Positions 1 through 9,469 of a DNA stretch of 31,959 nucleotides are shown in pieces. The DNA comes from Cladosporium sp. IMV 00045. Its lineage: Eukaryota > Ascomycota > Dothideomycetes > Cladosporiales > Cladosporiaceae. Within the stretch, counting starts at the first letter, position 1. Each line of letters opens with the position of its first letter. Below the pieces are notes generated by a model. It saw only the letters and a program-made list of their open reading frames with translations, had not been told where the DNA came from and did no database searches. The stretch is from contig MSJI02000652.1 of the NCBI GenBank assembly GCA_001931905.2, positions 1 to 31,959 on the forward strand, given 5' to 3'. A program made the position numbers and the translations under genes.

Positions 1-1296
1 TTTTTTCACGCAGGGTGGGACGTCTTGCTTACCTTCCACGGGAGCTCTGCTGGTCGAGCCGAAACCCATTGCCTTAGGCTTCTGTGCTGCGCTCTTCATG
101 CCTCCACCGCCGATCTGGCCGAATCCAAGCTTGCGCACGCCCATGCCGAGTCTTTCCATCTCACTGTCGCTCCGTTGGCGGTTCTGAGAGCCGCTGCCGT
201 AGTCTCCTTTGGGCGGGCTGATGGGCGTGGGCTGGTGAATGGTGGTGTTGCTGGTGGGCTGGGAAGCGGTAATCTTAGACTCTGCCGGTGCGGTGTCCTC
301 GTCAGGGTCGTAGCCCAGTCTCTCCTTTCTCTCTGCCTCTTCGCGGGCCTTCTTCTCGGCCTCGTCGAAGTCGAGTGCGCTGGCGTCCACTTTCTTGGCT
401 CCCAGCTTGCTCTTCTTTGCGCCGAGGATGTTGGATTTGGGCTTGCTGGAGGTAGTGGTCTTGCGAACGGTGCTGGAAGAAGTCGTGCGAGCGGCAGATG
501 GCGCCGCGGGTGCGGCAGGGTCGGTGGCTGTGAGAGGAGACTTTGACCTTGCCTGGCCGTTTCCGTTGGCGCCGAGGAAGGGAGAAGCAGTTCTGTTGAT
601 GCCTGGGGTTCCGGTGCGCGAGGGCGGGTTGCTGGGTCTCTTGATGGAAGGCTTGTCCCAGGATGAGAAGAAGTCGTCTGGTTCGCCTGCTGGGGTGTTT
701 GTGCCGCTGCCTTCGCTGACGTCTGCGACGTCCTCAACGACTACGCTATCCGGGTTCCTTTTCGATGTCAGCTATTCCCTTGCCCTGCCTTTTCCGATGC
801 ACGTATTGTCAACTCACTTCTTCTGATCCGCCTCGACCCTTCGTGCCAGCTCATCCTTGTATTTGTTCGCTGCGTTGCTCGTGTACTTTGTTTTGGGGTC
901 TTTGCTCGCAAGTGCCGCCGAACCGCCGTGTGATTGGAAGTATTTGGTTGCGCTCTCGTTTCCGCCGGTCTTCATACGTCGGAGTTGCTCCCATTGCCAT
1001 TCTGAAATGGTAAATTAGTCTGCGTAAAGGCAAAGCACTCGAATCGATATTTCCATATGACGCTGACTCCAAATTAAACAAGGAGACTTACGGTCAAGGT
1101 TAGTACTCTTGACAAAGGAGATGTGCACGCCCAGGTTGCGGTGGTTGGCAGAGCAGTCAAGGCAGAGGTAGATGGCGAAAGGGATCGAAGACCATGTCGG
1201 GTTCTTTGCGCCGCAGTCGAAGCAGATCTTGTTGGCCTCCTTCCGTCTCAACTTCTCGAAGATGGCGTGCGACTCGGTCTTTGTTGCCATAGCCAT
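1..1296 (-). CDS. GLO3: ArfGAP of the Glo3/ARFGAP2-3 type, partial (3' end beyond window)
   Basis: GTPase-activating protein for Arf1, expected to act in COPI vesicle traffic between Golgi and ER. Exons read on the minus strand are 1296-1092, 1001-818 and 757 to about 33. Introns are 1002-1091 (GTAAGT..CAG) and 758-817 (GTGAGT..AAG, CTGAC branch site). The N-terminus holds the ArfGAP zinc finger CxxCx16CxxC (CFDC...CLDC), followed by the conserved [18 protein letters not shown] block and, across the first junction, the [15 protein letters not shown] helix. Exon 3 is a Ser/Pro/Lys-rich linker with a basic, coiled-coil-like [16 protein letters not shown] segment, as in Glo3 and unlike Gcs1. A GTAAGC donor at 32-27 suggests a third intron leaving the window, so the C-terminal Glo3 motif is not seen. 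The ATG at 1296 is chosen; a second ATG lies two codons downstream at 1290. Glo3-type over Age2-type is a family judgement from the linker. Confidence 0.9.
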
Positions 1297-1970
1297 GATG
1301 GGCGAGTAAGACGTGGACGCCGTCACTTATTGTTTGTATGTGAGGACGATCTACCAGACAATGCCAAGCGGCAGTGTAAAGACGTCTCGATTCGGAAGTG
1401 AGAGTGGTATAATTAGTGTTGGTGGTTGGTAGTCAGTAGTAGCAGCAGCAGGGTGGGATATGTTAGTGCCGGAGATGTGGTCTAGGCGAGTGGCAGTCGG
1501 AGGGGCTTGTCTGTCAACTTTGGGCCTCTTTGGTGGGCGAAACTCTGGAGCGTGGCTGAAGTTGGTGTGGCTTCAACATGGCAACGGGAGAGAGGCAAAT
1601 CTGCCTGATTTGTTGTTTGGCAGCTCCCCGCATCATCGTTTGCTGGCAGAGAGAACTGCTAGCACATCCACCTCACAAACATACAACAACCACAACATCC
1701 ACACTGACAATCAACGTCTCTCTACGACTCTCTCAGTCGCGTGCCATCTCTGCGGTGATGCGATATCTGCAGATGTGAAAAAAGGCTACAGACCGCTGCA
1801 CAACCTCACAGACGGGCCAGCTCCACCGATCTTTCTTCTACACCGACTGTTTCCCGCCACCACACTATCAATCGATCCACCCACCAAACTGCTTTTGGCG
1901 ACTCGGCACTTTCCTTAAATCCTCGATGCGCAACTCGAAAATATAATCCGCTGTGATATAGCAAGGCATC
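1297..1970. promoter_or_regulatory. Divergent intergenic region between the ArfGAP and unknown-protein genes
   Basis: This 674-bp gap should hold both promoters. It contains a short AGT/CAG microsatellite around 1434-1452 and a C/A-rich tract around 1665-1725. Short open frames across it are not coding-like. No specific transcription-factor site could be assigned. Confidence 0.45.
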
Positions 1971-3293
1971 ATGGTCTTCCCAACGCCTCCGCCGTCACAG
2001 CACTCCAATCTCTCGCCAATTCACGGCGTCAACGCACATTTCTTCCATCCTCCCAAGTCGCCGGCATCTGTTTTGGCTACACCTTCCCATGCGACATCTT
2101 CTACCGACTACTTTGCGAACGGAGCGTCTAGGAAGCGCTCGAGGCCTGCTTCTTCATACCATGAGCGTGCGCAAGGAGATAGGTGGAATAGTATCCCAGC
2201 TTGGGCACAGGATGCAGCTACACCAACCGACGATGATGTCTTCAGCAGTGGACAGAACTCGTTGGTTGTGAACGATCAATACAAACTGTCTGGAGGATAC
2301 GACACACCAGGCCTGGCTGCGAACACGGAGTTGGATAGAGTGGTTGAACAGGATGCTCAAGCTAGGAGGTTCACAAGAGACAGAAATGCGACATACAGCA
2401 ACTCGGGCACTTCATTGTCAGGACCTCTTGCGCGAGAGCGTAATGGAGTAGCACGCCTACCGGACATCCAGACTAGAGAGCAACCGATCAGCTGGACCAA
2501 ATTCGCCTTCAGCCTGGTGGGCAAGGCATTCAATTTCGGGACGAGTGTTTTCAAGGGGTTCTACGCTGGAGGTGGAACTGGCTACGACTTCAATGGCGAC
2601 TTCAACGAAAAGCAGGTATATGTTGAGCCATGTCCACTGATCTTCGACCACGGCCCACCAACACCTGTGCCCGGTCAATGGCAAAGCGACTTCTTCGGAG
2701 ATTTCGAGCAAGACAACCCCCTCTCCCCGCCGTCTTCTGGTCTACGGCCGCCAAACAAGCGCCGCCAGACAGACAAGGACGAGTGGGTCATGATAGGCAC
2801 GCCAGACAACACAGGACCAAGTCCAAAGCGCAAGGTTTCAGGTGGACAGGTCGTTCAAAGCAGCACCAAGACGTCCACACCACGGCCTAGCGCTTCTCGA
2901 GCTTCCTCACGCCGCAGCTTTCTCCCAACTGCCACCCGCCGCCAGACCTCTCACGTCACGCAACTGGGAAGTCCAGCCACATTCACCGCCGGCCCTGACC
3001 GCCGCGCCTCTTTTGCAAACGTCAGATCACCTGGCTCACGGCCGAGCTCGAGTGCTGCCCACCGCAGCAGCCTGGCTCCCGCATTTGGAGCTGAGTACGT
3101 GAGTCCGGAAGCGGAGCGTTACAGAAAGCGCCAGGCAAAATCAGACCGCGTCGCCGACAAGACGATAGGAAATATGAGCAGACAGCTCGAAGAATTGATC
3201 AGACAGGGCCAAGCAGCTCTGGGAACGAAATTCAGCGTCGAGGGAGATGCAGACGAGGAAATGGATGATGACTATGGGTTTGGGAAGTGGTAA
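1971..3293 (+). CDS. Conserved-looking fungal protein of unknown function, 440 aa
   Basis: Intronless frame of 440 codons starting at an ATG in good context (GGCATCATGG). I do not recognise a named family. The N-terminal 170 residues are Ser/Pro/Thr-rich and probably disordered, with basic KRSRP and KRR patches. Near residues 172-202 there is one ordered-looking hydrophobic block (SWTKFAFSLVGKAFNFG followed by FKGFYAGGG). A long Ser/Arg/Pro-rich stretch follows, with a second basic patch at PPNKRRQTDKDEW that could be a nuclear localisation signal. The last 70 residues form a charged predicted helix (RYRKRQAKSDR, then MSRQLEELIRQGQAAL) and an acidic end in DDDYGFGKW. No signal peptide or convincing membrane span is seen. 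The length of the frame and its codon usage make it a real gene; a nuclear location is only inferred. Confidence 0.8.
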   Translation: MVFPTPPPSQHSNLSPIHGVNAHFFHPPKSPASVLATPSHATSSTDYFANGASRKRSRPASSYHERAQGDRWNSIPAWAQDAATPTDDDVFSSGQNSLVVNDQYKLSGGYDTPGLAANTELDRVVEQDAQARRFTRDRNATYSNSGTSLSGPLARERNGVARLPDIQTREQPISWTKFAFSLVGKAFNFGTSVFKGFYAGGGTGYDFNGDFNEKQVYVEPCPLIFDHGPPTPVPGQWQSDFFGDFEQDNPLSPPSSGLRPPNKRRQTDKDEWVMIGTPDNTGPSPKRKVSGGQVVQSSTKTSTPRPSASRASSRRSFLPTATRRQTSHVTQLGSPATFTAGPDRRASFANVRSPGSRPSSSAAHRSSLAPAFGAEYVSPEAERYRKRQAKSDRVADKTIGNMSRQLEELIRQGQAALGTKFSVEGDADEEMDDDYGFGKW

Positions 3294-4011
3294 TTCTTGG
3301 CACGATGGAAATGGTTTCTTTCGTTTAGTTTTGCGGCTAACGGCCTTGAATTTTTCTTCTTTACTCTTACTTGGGCTTGGCGGAGGCATTTGCATGTTTT
3401 GGGAGTTTTTCTGGAGGTGCGGCTTTTCTTTCTCTACTTCTTAGGCACAGGATGATACCCAGCACCAGTCAGTCGACTTTTTCGTTTCTTCATGATTAGC
3501 CTCTACTCAGAATGAATACCTTTGTGGCCTCTTGGGGCTCGACCACTCATCATGCTCGATCAAGTTCCCTTCCTGAGTTATTCACTCCGTTGTGATATTG
3601 TGTTGCCAGCACATGCATACCTTACCAGAGTGACTTCATGTTCAGATTTCCGACTTCGGGCGGTCTGTGGCGGTGCAGAACTCTGGCCAACAAGGGCGTT
3701 CGCTGAGAATCTGGGGCTCTGTGACCAACATCATCACTCACTTCGACTCCCACCTAAAATCCTAGGAAAGACCACTCAACATATCTATCTGCAAATCACC
3801 CCATCGACTGCAGAAGAGTCAAGCGACAACACTTCCCGCCGTGAAGGCCTCCGTCTACAAAACCCCGCCCATCCGCGGTCCCGCAACACCCAAGCAGGCA
3901 TCCCTCGACACTTTCCTCAAGGAGGCACACGACACGCACCACCGCCCTCCCTTCAGGCGCGCGCCGACCAACAATCATCCCAAACCAAACACCACGTCCA
4001 AAATATCAACC
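3294..4011. other. Intergenic region upstream of the CUE-domain gene
   Basis: 718 bp between two plus-strand genes, holding the 3' UTR of the unknown protein (T-rich around 3300-3440) and the promoter and leader of the CUE-domain gene (C/A-rich from about 3770). The frame of the downstream gene stays open upstream to 3841, but the only starts there are non-ATG. I see no separate gene. Confidence 0.4.
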
Positions 4012-4608
4012 ATGGCCCAAACCGAAACCTCAATCAACATCCCACAACTCCTCGCCGTCGCACTGGTCGGCTTCTTCGCCCTCCGCTGGTACATGAACAA
4101 ACCCCTCCCCACCACCACCGGCACTTCCTCCAGCACATCCAGCAGCGCGCGCAACACGCGCAACCGCGCCGTGGACCCCGCGCAAATCGCGCAAATAAGC
4201 AGCATGTTCCCGCAACTGGACGCGCGCAGCATAGCCTGGGACCTGCACCGCAACGGGGGGAACGTGGCCGCCACATCCGAGCGGGTGCTGAGCGGTCGCG
4301 GGCTGGAAGCGCCGCCGCCTAGTTATCAGCCGCCTCTGCCGGCGGAGGCAACTGCGCCTGCTCCTGCGGGGGAGAGGAGTGGTGCGGCACAGGCGGGGAA
4401 GGCGGGACAGCCCGATCTGATCACGAGGTATGGGTTGCAGGGACGGATTGGCGATAAGGGAAAGGAGGCTGTGAGGGGTGAGGAGGAGAAGAAGAATGCT
4501 TGGACGAGTGATAAGGCGGCTAGGGCGGAGGGGTTGAGGAGGAGGAGGGAGGAGATGGTGTTGGAGGCGAGGAGGAAGATGCTGGAGAAGGATGCTGGGA
4601 GGGCTTGA
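4012..4608 (+). CDS. CUE1: CUE-domain ER membrane protein, Cue1-like
   Basis: 198-residue intronless protein. Cue1 anchors and activates the ubiquitin-conjugating enzyme Ubc7 at the ER membrane during ER-associated degradation. A single membrane segment lies at residues 10-26 (PQLLAVALVGFFALRWY), followed by a Ser/Thr linker. A CUE domain spans roughly 55-97 with the MFP motif at 65-67 and the downstream ALHR-like helix DLHRNGGNV, ending in RVLSG where many CUE domains have a di-leucine. A Pro/Ala-rich linker follows. The C-terminal basic helix at about 160-198 (RRREEMVLEARRKMLEK) matches the position and character of the Ubc7-binding region of yeast Cue1. The ATG at 4012 (ACCATGG context) is preferred because it places the membrane span at the N-terminus; upstream in-frame sequence has only GTG. 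Length is close to yeast Cue1 (about 200 aa). Confidence 0.85.
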   Translation: MAQTETSINIPQLLAVALVGFFALRWYMNKPLPTTTGTSSSTSSSARNTRNRAVDPAQIAQISSMFPQLDARSIAWDLHRNGGNVAATSERVLSGRGLEAPPPSYQPPLPAEATAPAPAGERSGAAQAGKAGQPDLITRYGLQGRIGDKGKEAVRGEEEKKNAWTSDKAARAEGLRRRREEMVLEARRKMLEKDAGRA

Positions 4609-5533
4609 TTTGGCTAGGAGGATTGCTTGAGAGTTGCTGGTTCCTGTCTGGGGGCGATGGGAGCCCATGTTTTGTGTATAGGGATTGAGTCTTTCCGCAA
4701 GGTATATGAGCGGGTTCTTCTCCTTGATTTATGTGTACATGTCTTGATTTCTTGTTGAGTTCGGGAAGCGATGTAAATACAGGAGGTGGCCTTTTTGACT
4801 TGTCTCCGTGTCAATCAACACTTCAATGTTCCTTCTTGCCTTATTGATTTGCATCCACCAAGATAAGGTATACATTCATATTCACACCTCCCACCAGCCT
4901 CACGCATGCACAGCCCTACGCCACATCGCAGCGATCAATTCCCCCACAAAGCGCTAAGCCGCGAGCTTTAAGCTTCGCTCGAGCCGCATCTCTATCATCG
5001 CCGCGCTAACTGAACCACAACCCACGTCGCTCGGCTTTCGAGGTTTTGGACATCTTTGTTTCTCACCACAACCATTCGCGCGCAATACCGACTACCCGTA
5101 TCTTCGCGGAAGGAGACTCGAACGCAGAGCAACACCTCATCATTGATCGACTACCTGGAGTGAAGAGTTGCGCTTTCACTGGCGCCGACTGAGAGAGTCT
5201 GAGAGAAGAGACACGCGGTCTGGATTGTCGCTGAGGTAGGTTCACTTTTCTTTCGCTGTTGTGGGACACTGGGCTGGGTGAAGAGAAGAAGGGGTTCTTG
5301 GTACAAAGTAAAGGGGACATCACGAGTGAAGGGAAGAGGAGAAACGAGAGAGCAACGTCGTTTGCGTGGGCTCATTTGCAGGACTACCAACCCAGCCGCG
5401 CCGAACTATTCACCCACACACACCCTCGCCGACCGTTCGCTTATCCAGGGCGCCTCGAGGCCCCCGCGCGCGACTCCCTCAGAACATACATACTAACCCA
5501 GCCTCCCCTCCAGCAGCGATTCCACCCACAGCC
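4609..5533. promoter_or_regulatory. Intergenic region and long leader of NOT2
   Basis: 925 bp. The left part is the 3' UTR of the CUE-domain gene. The right part is the promoter and 5' leader of NOT2. A plausible 5'-UTR intron runs from a GTAGGT donor at 5236 to a TTGCAG acceptor ending at 5381 (146 nt). Open frames from 5259 to 5546 are leader sequence and I do not support them as genes. Confidence 0.4.
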
Positions 5534-7721
5534 ATGCGCTCAATGAACAACATGCCGGGCTACGGCTCCCAGCAACCGCAGCAAACCCAACAACAACCTC
5601 AACAACAGCAACCAAGCGGCGGCGCCGCGCGCCAAACACCACGACTTCAGAACACGCAAAAGCCCGCCCTGGGCAACGGCACAGGATGGGGTTTCGGGCT
5701 GCCGAACAACTCGGCCGGAGGAGCTGCGCCGGGAGGTTTCGCGGGCGCGGCGGCTGCTGGTGCTGCGCTTGGTGGTGCGCCGGGGATGGGACCGAGGCCG
5801 ACGCAGTTGAGTGGTTTTGCCCAGGTCATGGGCGGTGGGGGTGCGCAGGCGCCGATTGATATGAGGTTAGTACACTTTCGCGCTTTTGTTTATGGGCATT
5901 GCTATGGGAGGTGGACTACGGGTTATTGGGCAGGCTGGGAATTGGGAAGGACGCGAAGATGAGGGATACTGCTGGTGGCATCTTGGTGCAGGGTGGCATG
6001 CTGCATGCTTCGAACATGGCGCGGCAAACGGCGGCCTGATTGCGTCTTCCCGCGCATTCACATGCCAGCTGCCGAGAGCGTTGCATATCTGCAGCCGCAT
6101 TTCGCAGCCTCACTCTGCCTCCGACATTCAAGCTTTGCCAGCGCCACAGCAGTCCAAGATGCCTCCGGCTATGAAGTTTTCGTATGCGGATGCAGCGAAA
6201 GGCAAGACTGACCGTTATCGCAGTGATTTCCCAAGCCTCTCAGGAGGTCCGCAGCCGGCCAACAGTGCCGGGCAACCAAGCTGGAATAGCAACATTCTGC
6301 GTCAGCCGCCGACTCAGCAACAGCACAACCAGCAACAGCAACCGATCCAGCAACGCGCGCCTCAGCAACAGGCGCAGCAGCACGCCCCTCAGCCACCGCA
6401 ACAGCAACCTCAATCTTCCCAACAGCAACAGAGAGTGCCGTCAGCAGCGCTCTCACAGCACTCGCCGGAGCAACACGAAAGCCAGAGAGCTCAGCAGGCC
6501 TCCGCCGACCAGTCAAGTGGCGGTGGCGAAGACTTCCCCCCTCTCGGTGTGCAGACTAACGGAGATGCATTCGGTCAGGCAAACGGTCTCGGCAGCGCCA
6601 ATCTTCGCTCTCCCGACGGCTCGCAGACGCAAGGTAGCGGGCAGCAGACTCAGCTTCCCTTCCGCGAGGCGAGCAACTCCATCACACATCCTCAGCAGGC
6701 GCCAATAGGGCAGCCTCTTACGCAGACCACCTCCAACCAAGTAAGTCGCCTGACTCCATTGATCTTGATCACAACTAACCTCCCGTGTAGCAGCCTCCTC
6801 ACACCGTCCTCGCAGCCGCACCGCAACCGGCAGCACCCTCGAGCGGCGTCAAGCGCTACGCCGACATGACTGAAGAAGAAAAGTGGGGCCTCGAAGCCCT
6901 GTCTGCAGCGTACGAAGCCCGCAAAAACCTCGAGAACGGCCAGCCTGTGGACGAGACTCTCCCGCCGATCATGCGTTCCGCCATCTTCTTCGGACAAGAC
7001 CTGAGTGCACTGGGCATGGACCTCGATAGCGTCGACCCCATCTACCCCACCTTCACTCCCTTCCCTGCTGCGAACTCGACTGGCAGCACCTTCGACTTCC
7101 ACGACCGCCACACCATCCCCGACTTCCAACTCCCTGGCGCATACACCGTCAACAATGTGCCACCGCTGGCAGGTCGCGTGGCTGCGCTGAGCGATGGTGA
7201 GTCATCCTCCGATCACATGCTCCAACCCCCTTTCACGTGCCCCGCTAACGCAGTCCATAGAAACCCTCTTCTGCATCTTCTATCAAATGCCGCACGACAT
7301 CATGCAAGAGCTTGCCGCGCAAGAGCTCACCGCACGTGACTGGCGCTGGCACAAGCTCCTCCGCCAATGGCTGCAAAAGGACACTCGCGAAGCCAACACC
7401 AACTCAAGCATGCCGATTCTCGACTTGACCAACGGCGCGCCGCTTGCAGTTCAGCCCGTGCGCGTCAGCGAGCGCGTCGAGCGTGGCGTCTACGTCTTCT
7501 TCGACGTCATGAACTGGCGTCGCGAGCGTCGCGAGTTCGTCCTCAACTACGACGAGCTCGACCAGCGCTTTGCCATGGGTGGTGCGATTCAGGTCGCTAA
7601 CGGCGGCCCGGTCATCCCGCCTGGTGGTGGGGGCGGTGGAAATGGCGCTTTGGGCAGTGTCCCGAGCGGTGCCGTTTCGGGCAGTGGGATGGGAAGCAGT
7701 GGCATTCCTGGTGCTGGTTGA
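5534..7721 (+). CDS. NOT2: CCR4-NOT complex subunit NOT2
   Basis: Scaffold subunit of CCR4-NOT, which acts in mRNA deadenylation and transcription control. Exons 5534-5865, 6224-6740, 6791-7196 and 7261-7721 join in frame to 571 aa. The first junction restores SDFPSLSGG, a motif typical of NOT2 proteins. Exon 1 is Gln-rich then Gly/Ala-rich; exon 2 carries a long Gln/Pro-rich tract (about 6300-6440). The NOT2/3/5 C-terminal domain begins near DMTEEEKWGLEAL and includes FGQDLSALGMDL, IPDFQLPGAYTVNNVPPL, ETLFCIFYQMPHDIMQ, ARDWRWHKLLRQW and the NOT-box end GVYVFFDVMNWRRERREF. A Gly/Ser tail follows. Introns 2 and 3 are 50 and 64 nt; intron 1 is 358 nt, long for this locus. The acceptor of intron 2 is a TAGCAG tandem, so one extra Gln may be optional. 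NOT2 rather than NOT3/NOT5 is chosen from the small N-terminus and the SDFPSL motif. Confidence 0.93.
5574..6440 (+). repeat. CAA/CAG-rich polyglutamine-coding tracts in NOT2
   Basis: Two glutamine-coding clusters lie in the NOT2 exons, at about 5570-5615 (exon 1) and about 6300-6440 (exon 2). They are mixed CAA/CAG/CCG codons rather than pure repeats, so they are low-complexity protein sequence more than a slipping microsatellite. The stretch between them includes intron 1, which is not part of the repeat. Confidence 0.6.
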
Positions 7722-8808
7722 GGGAATTGTCGACTCTCTGCCTCCTCTTTCTCGCTTTCTTTCGCAAAGCAGGATACGGAGCAGTGGCAATCCCGATGCT
7801 GGGCGAGAGGTTGCTGTCTGTGCTCCCCTCTGACCCCTTTTCTTTTCTTGCTCTCGGCCTACTCTCCCTTCCCTCTTTCGAAGGCCAGGCCCAGAGCACT
7901 GTTGTTTTTCTCACTCTCAATTGATCAATCAGCCTGCCTGTTGTCTCCACCACCCCCGCGTGGTGTCGGAAAGAAAAAACAAAGCGACAACAGCAGCAGT
8001 AGCAGCAGCAGCGGAGAACACGTGAGCCTTGCTTGCCCTTTGCATAAGCCTACCTTACTCGATAGGGAAAGGGAATGCGACGGGCAATGGCTCACTCACC
8101 TCTTGCTCATACCTTCGATTAAGCATGTTTATACTAGCAGCACTACTACCAATAACACTGATTCTACTTCTACTTCTGATTCTACTTTTTCCCGCTTGTG
8201 CCATGTGCCTACCATGTTGCATCTTTGTCTTTCTGAACGCGTCACATTCTCTTCCTCCTCGCTTGCCCGCGCTTCAAGCTCATGCTTTCGCGAAATCATG
8301 TGCATGCGTCCGTCGATATCCATGACTTCCTAACATTGAGGTCTGGCAACAGCCTTCTCGACCTGTAACATTACGTTAGGATGAAATCTTCTCGGAATGG
8401 TGGGTAGTGATGGGTGAGGCTGAGGCGAGGCGTGATGCGGCACGGAGTGACGAATGTATTTCGCTCTCGTATCAGATTCAATCAATTTGGATGCCTTGTT
8501 CGCGATTCTACCTTGTTCTCATGCACCATAATTACCCGATGACTCAATATGTTAGAGCAGTCGAAGATAGACTAATAGTCACTGAACATGCATAATAAAT
8601 AAACTTGGAATGTTCAAGCGTCGTGACTCCTAGAATGAGAGATAGAATATGACTCGAACTGGTCTGTTTTTTGGCCTTGATACGCTTTTGATGCAACGCT
8701 CCTGCGAGCAACATGTCGACCGTTCAAAGCAAAACTCCCATCCTTCACCAGCCGACATGCCCAACAGGTTTCCAACAAGCTCCTCTGGTTATTCACCAAG
8801 CGACACAT
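7722..8808. other. Convergent 3' intergenic region between NOT2 and the secreted-protein gene
   Basis: 1087 bp downstream of two convergent genes. It holds a CAG-type microsatellite at about 7987-8012 and a TTCTAC/TTCTGA repeat at about 8159-8187. An A/T-rich patch with AATAAATAA near 8591-8602 could serve as polyadenylation sequence. A Leu-rich open frame at 8029-8325 lacks an ATG start and is produced by the TTCTAC repeat. I see no gene. Confidence 0.45.
7987..8012. repeat. CAG-type microsatellite
   Basis: Short imperfect CAG/CAA/TAG trinucleotide repeat in the 3' flank of NOT2, outside coding sequence. Confidence 0.7.
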
Positions 8809-9469
8809 TTACCATTTGCCATTGCACAGCTTCTCCGCCCTGATGGTGGTTCCTTCAAAGTTGAGAATGACGGCAATGAGGTTAGACGTGTCAGGGTGTC
8901 CCCACTGAATTAGGTCGATGCCGTGGTTCCAATGCGTGACCACTTCGATCGGCACTTTGCCGCCAGCGAATACGTTGTCCCACATGAGCTGCCACCTGCC
9001 TTCTTTCTCGTTCGCGTAGAATTTCGAGCTTCCGTGCTGGCGCATTCTGCTGACGGCCTTTCGCAGGTCGGTCTGGTCGTCGATCCCCAGCGCGTCGCAG
9101 TTCGGCTTATCGTCCGCGATGAAGCTGACGCATGCGGTGTCGCCGAGACCATCGTCTTGAACATCTGTGTTTTGAGGAATCTTGGTCAGCGTTTCCTGCA
9201 CGTGAGGCGAATGCCGGGCTTTCTCTTTTCCTCGGGGCTTTCTTACTCTGGCTCAGGTCTAGCCAGGCCCAGTCTGATCCATACACGTCAGGTACGAAAC
9301 TGGTGCCGCAGTAGCCAGGCGCCTCGCCGTGGATGATCTCACGACCTTTTGCAACGGCGCCAGGGTCCTGCCTCTTGGAAACAGACACCTCTTCATGTTC
9401 GACAGGTAGCGAAAAGGCATTCGGCAAGCTGCCGACGAAGACAGTGGCGATCAGAGCTGCGGTGCGCAT
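8809..9469 (-). CDS. Small secreted cysteine-containing protein of unknown function
   Basis: Two exons, 9469-9247 and 9164-8809, give 192 aa. The intron 9165-9246 has donor GTAAGA, branch CGCTGACC and acceptor CACAG, and joins the frames at DLSQ-N-VQDDGLGD. The N-terminus looks like a secretion signal (MRTAALIATVFVGSLPNAFS), followed by a short acidic segment ending in a KR dibasic pair that could be a Kex2 site (VSVSKR then QDPGAVAKG). The mature part has four cysteines (YCGTS, ACVSF, NCDALG, KLCNGK), compatible with two disulfides, and is rich in aromatic and beta-type segments (GRWQLMWDNVFAGGK, LIAVILNFEGTT). No family is recognised. Such proteins in plant- or surface-associated fungi are often effector candidates or cell-surface factors, but nothing here proves that role. 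Without the intron the two halves are in different frames, so the splice is required. Confidence 0.75.

Noticed and set aside
96..737. 213-codon minus-strand frame within the ArfGAP gene
   Set aside because: Shadow frame. The true frame gives [20 protein letters not shown] and continues the ArfGAP after two introns.
3522..4322. 266-codon plus-strand frame overlapping the CUE-domain gene
   Set aside because: Overlaps a recognised protein in another frame; Arg/His/Gln-rich low-complexity translation.
8029..8325. Leu/Ile-rich apparent membrane protein
   Set aside because: No ATG start; hydrophobic run is generated by the TTCTAC repeat.
9165..9246. Apparent frameshift in the secreted-protein gene
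   Set aside because: Explained by an 82-nt intron with GTAAGA donor, CTGAC branch and CACAG acceptor that restores frame.
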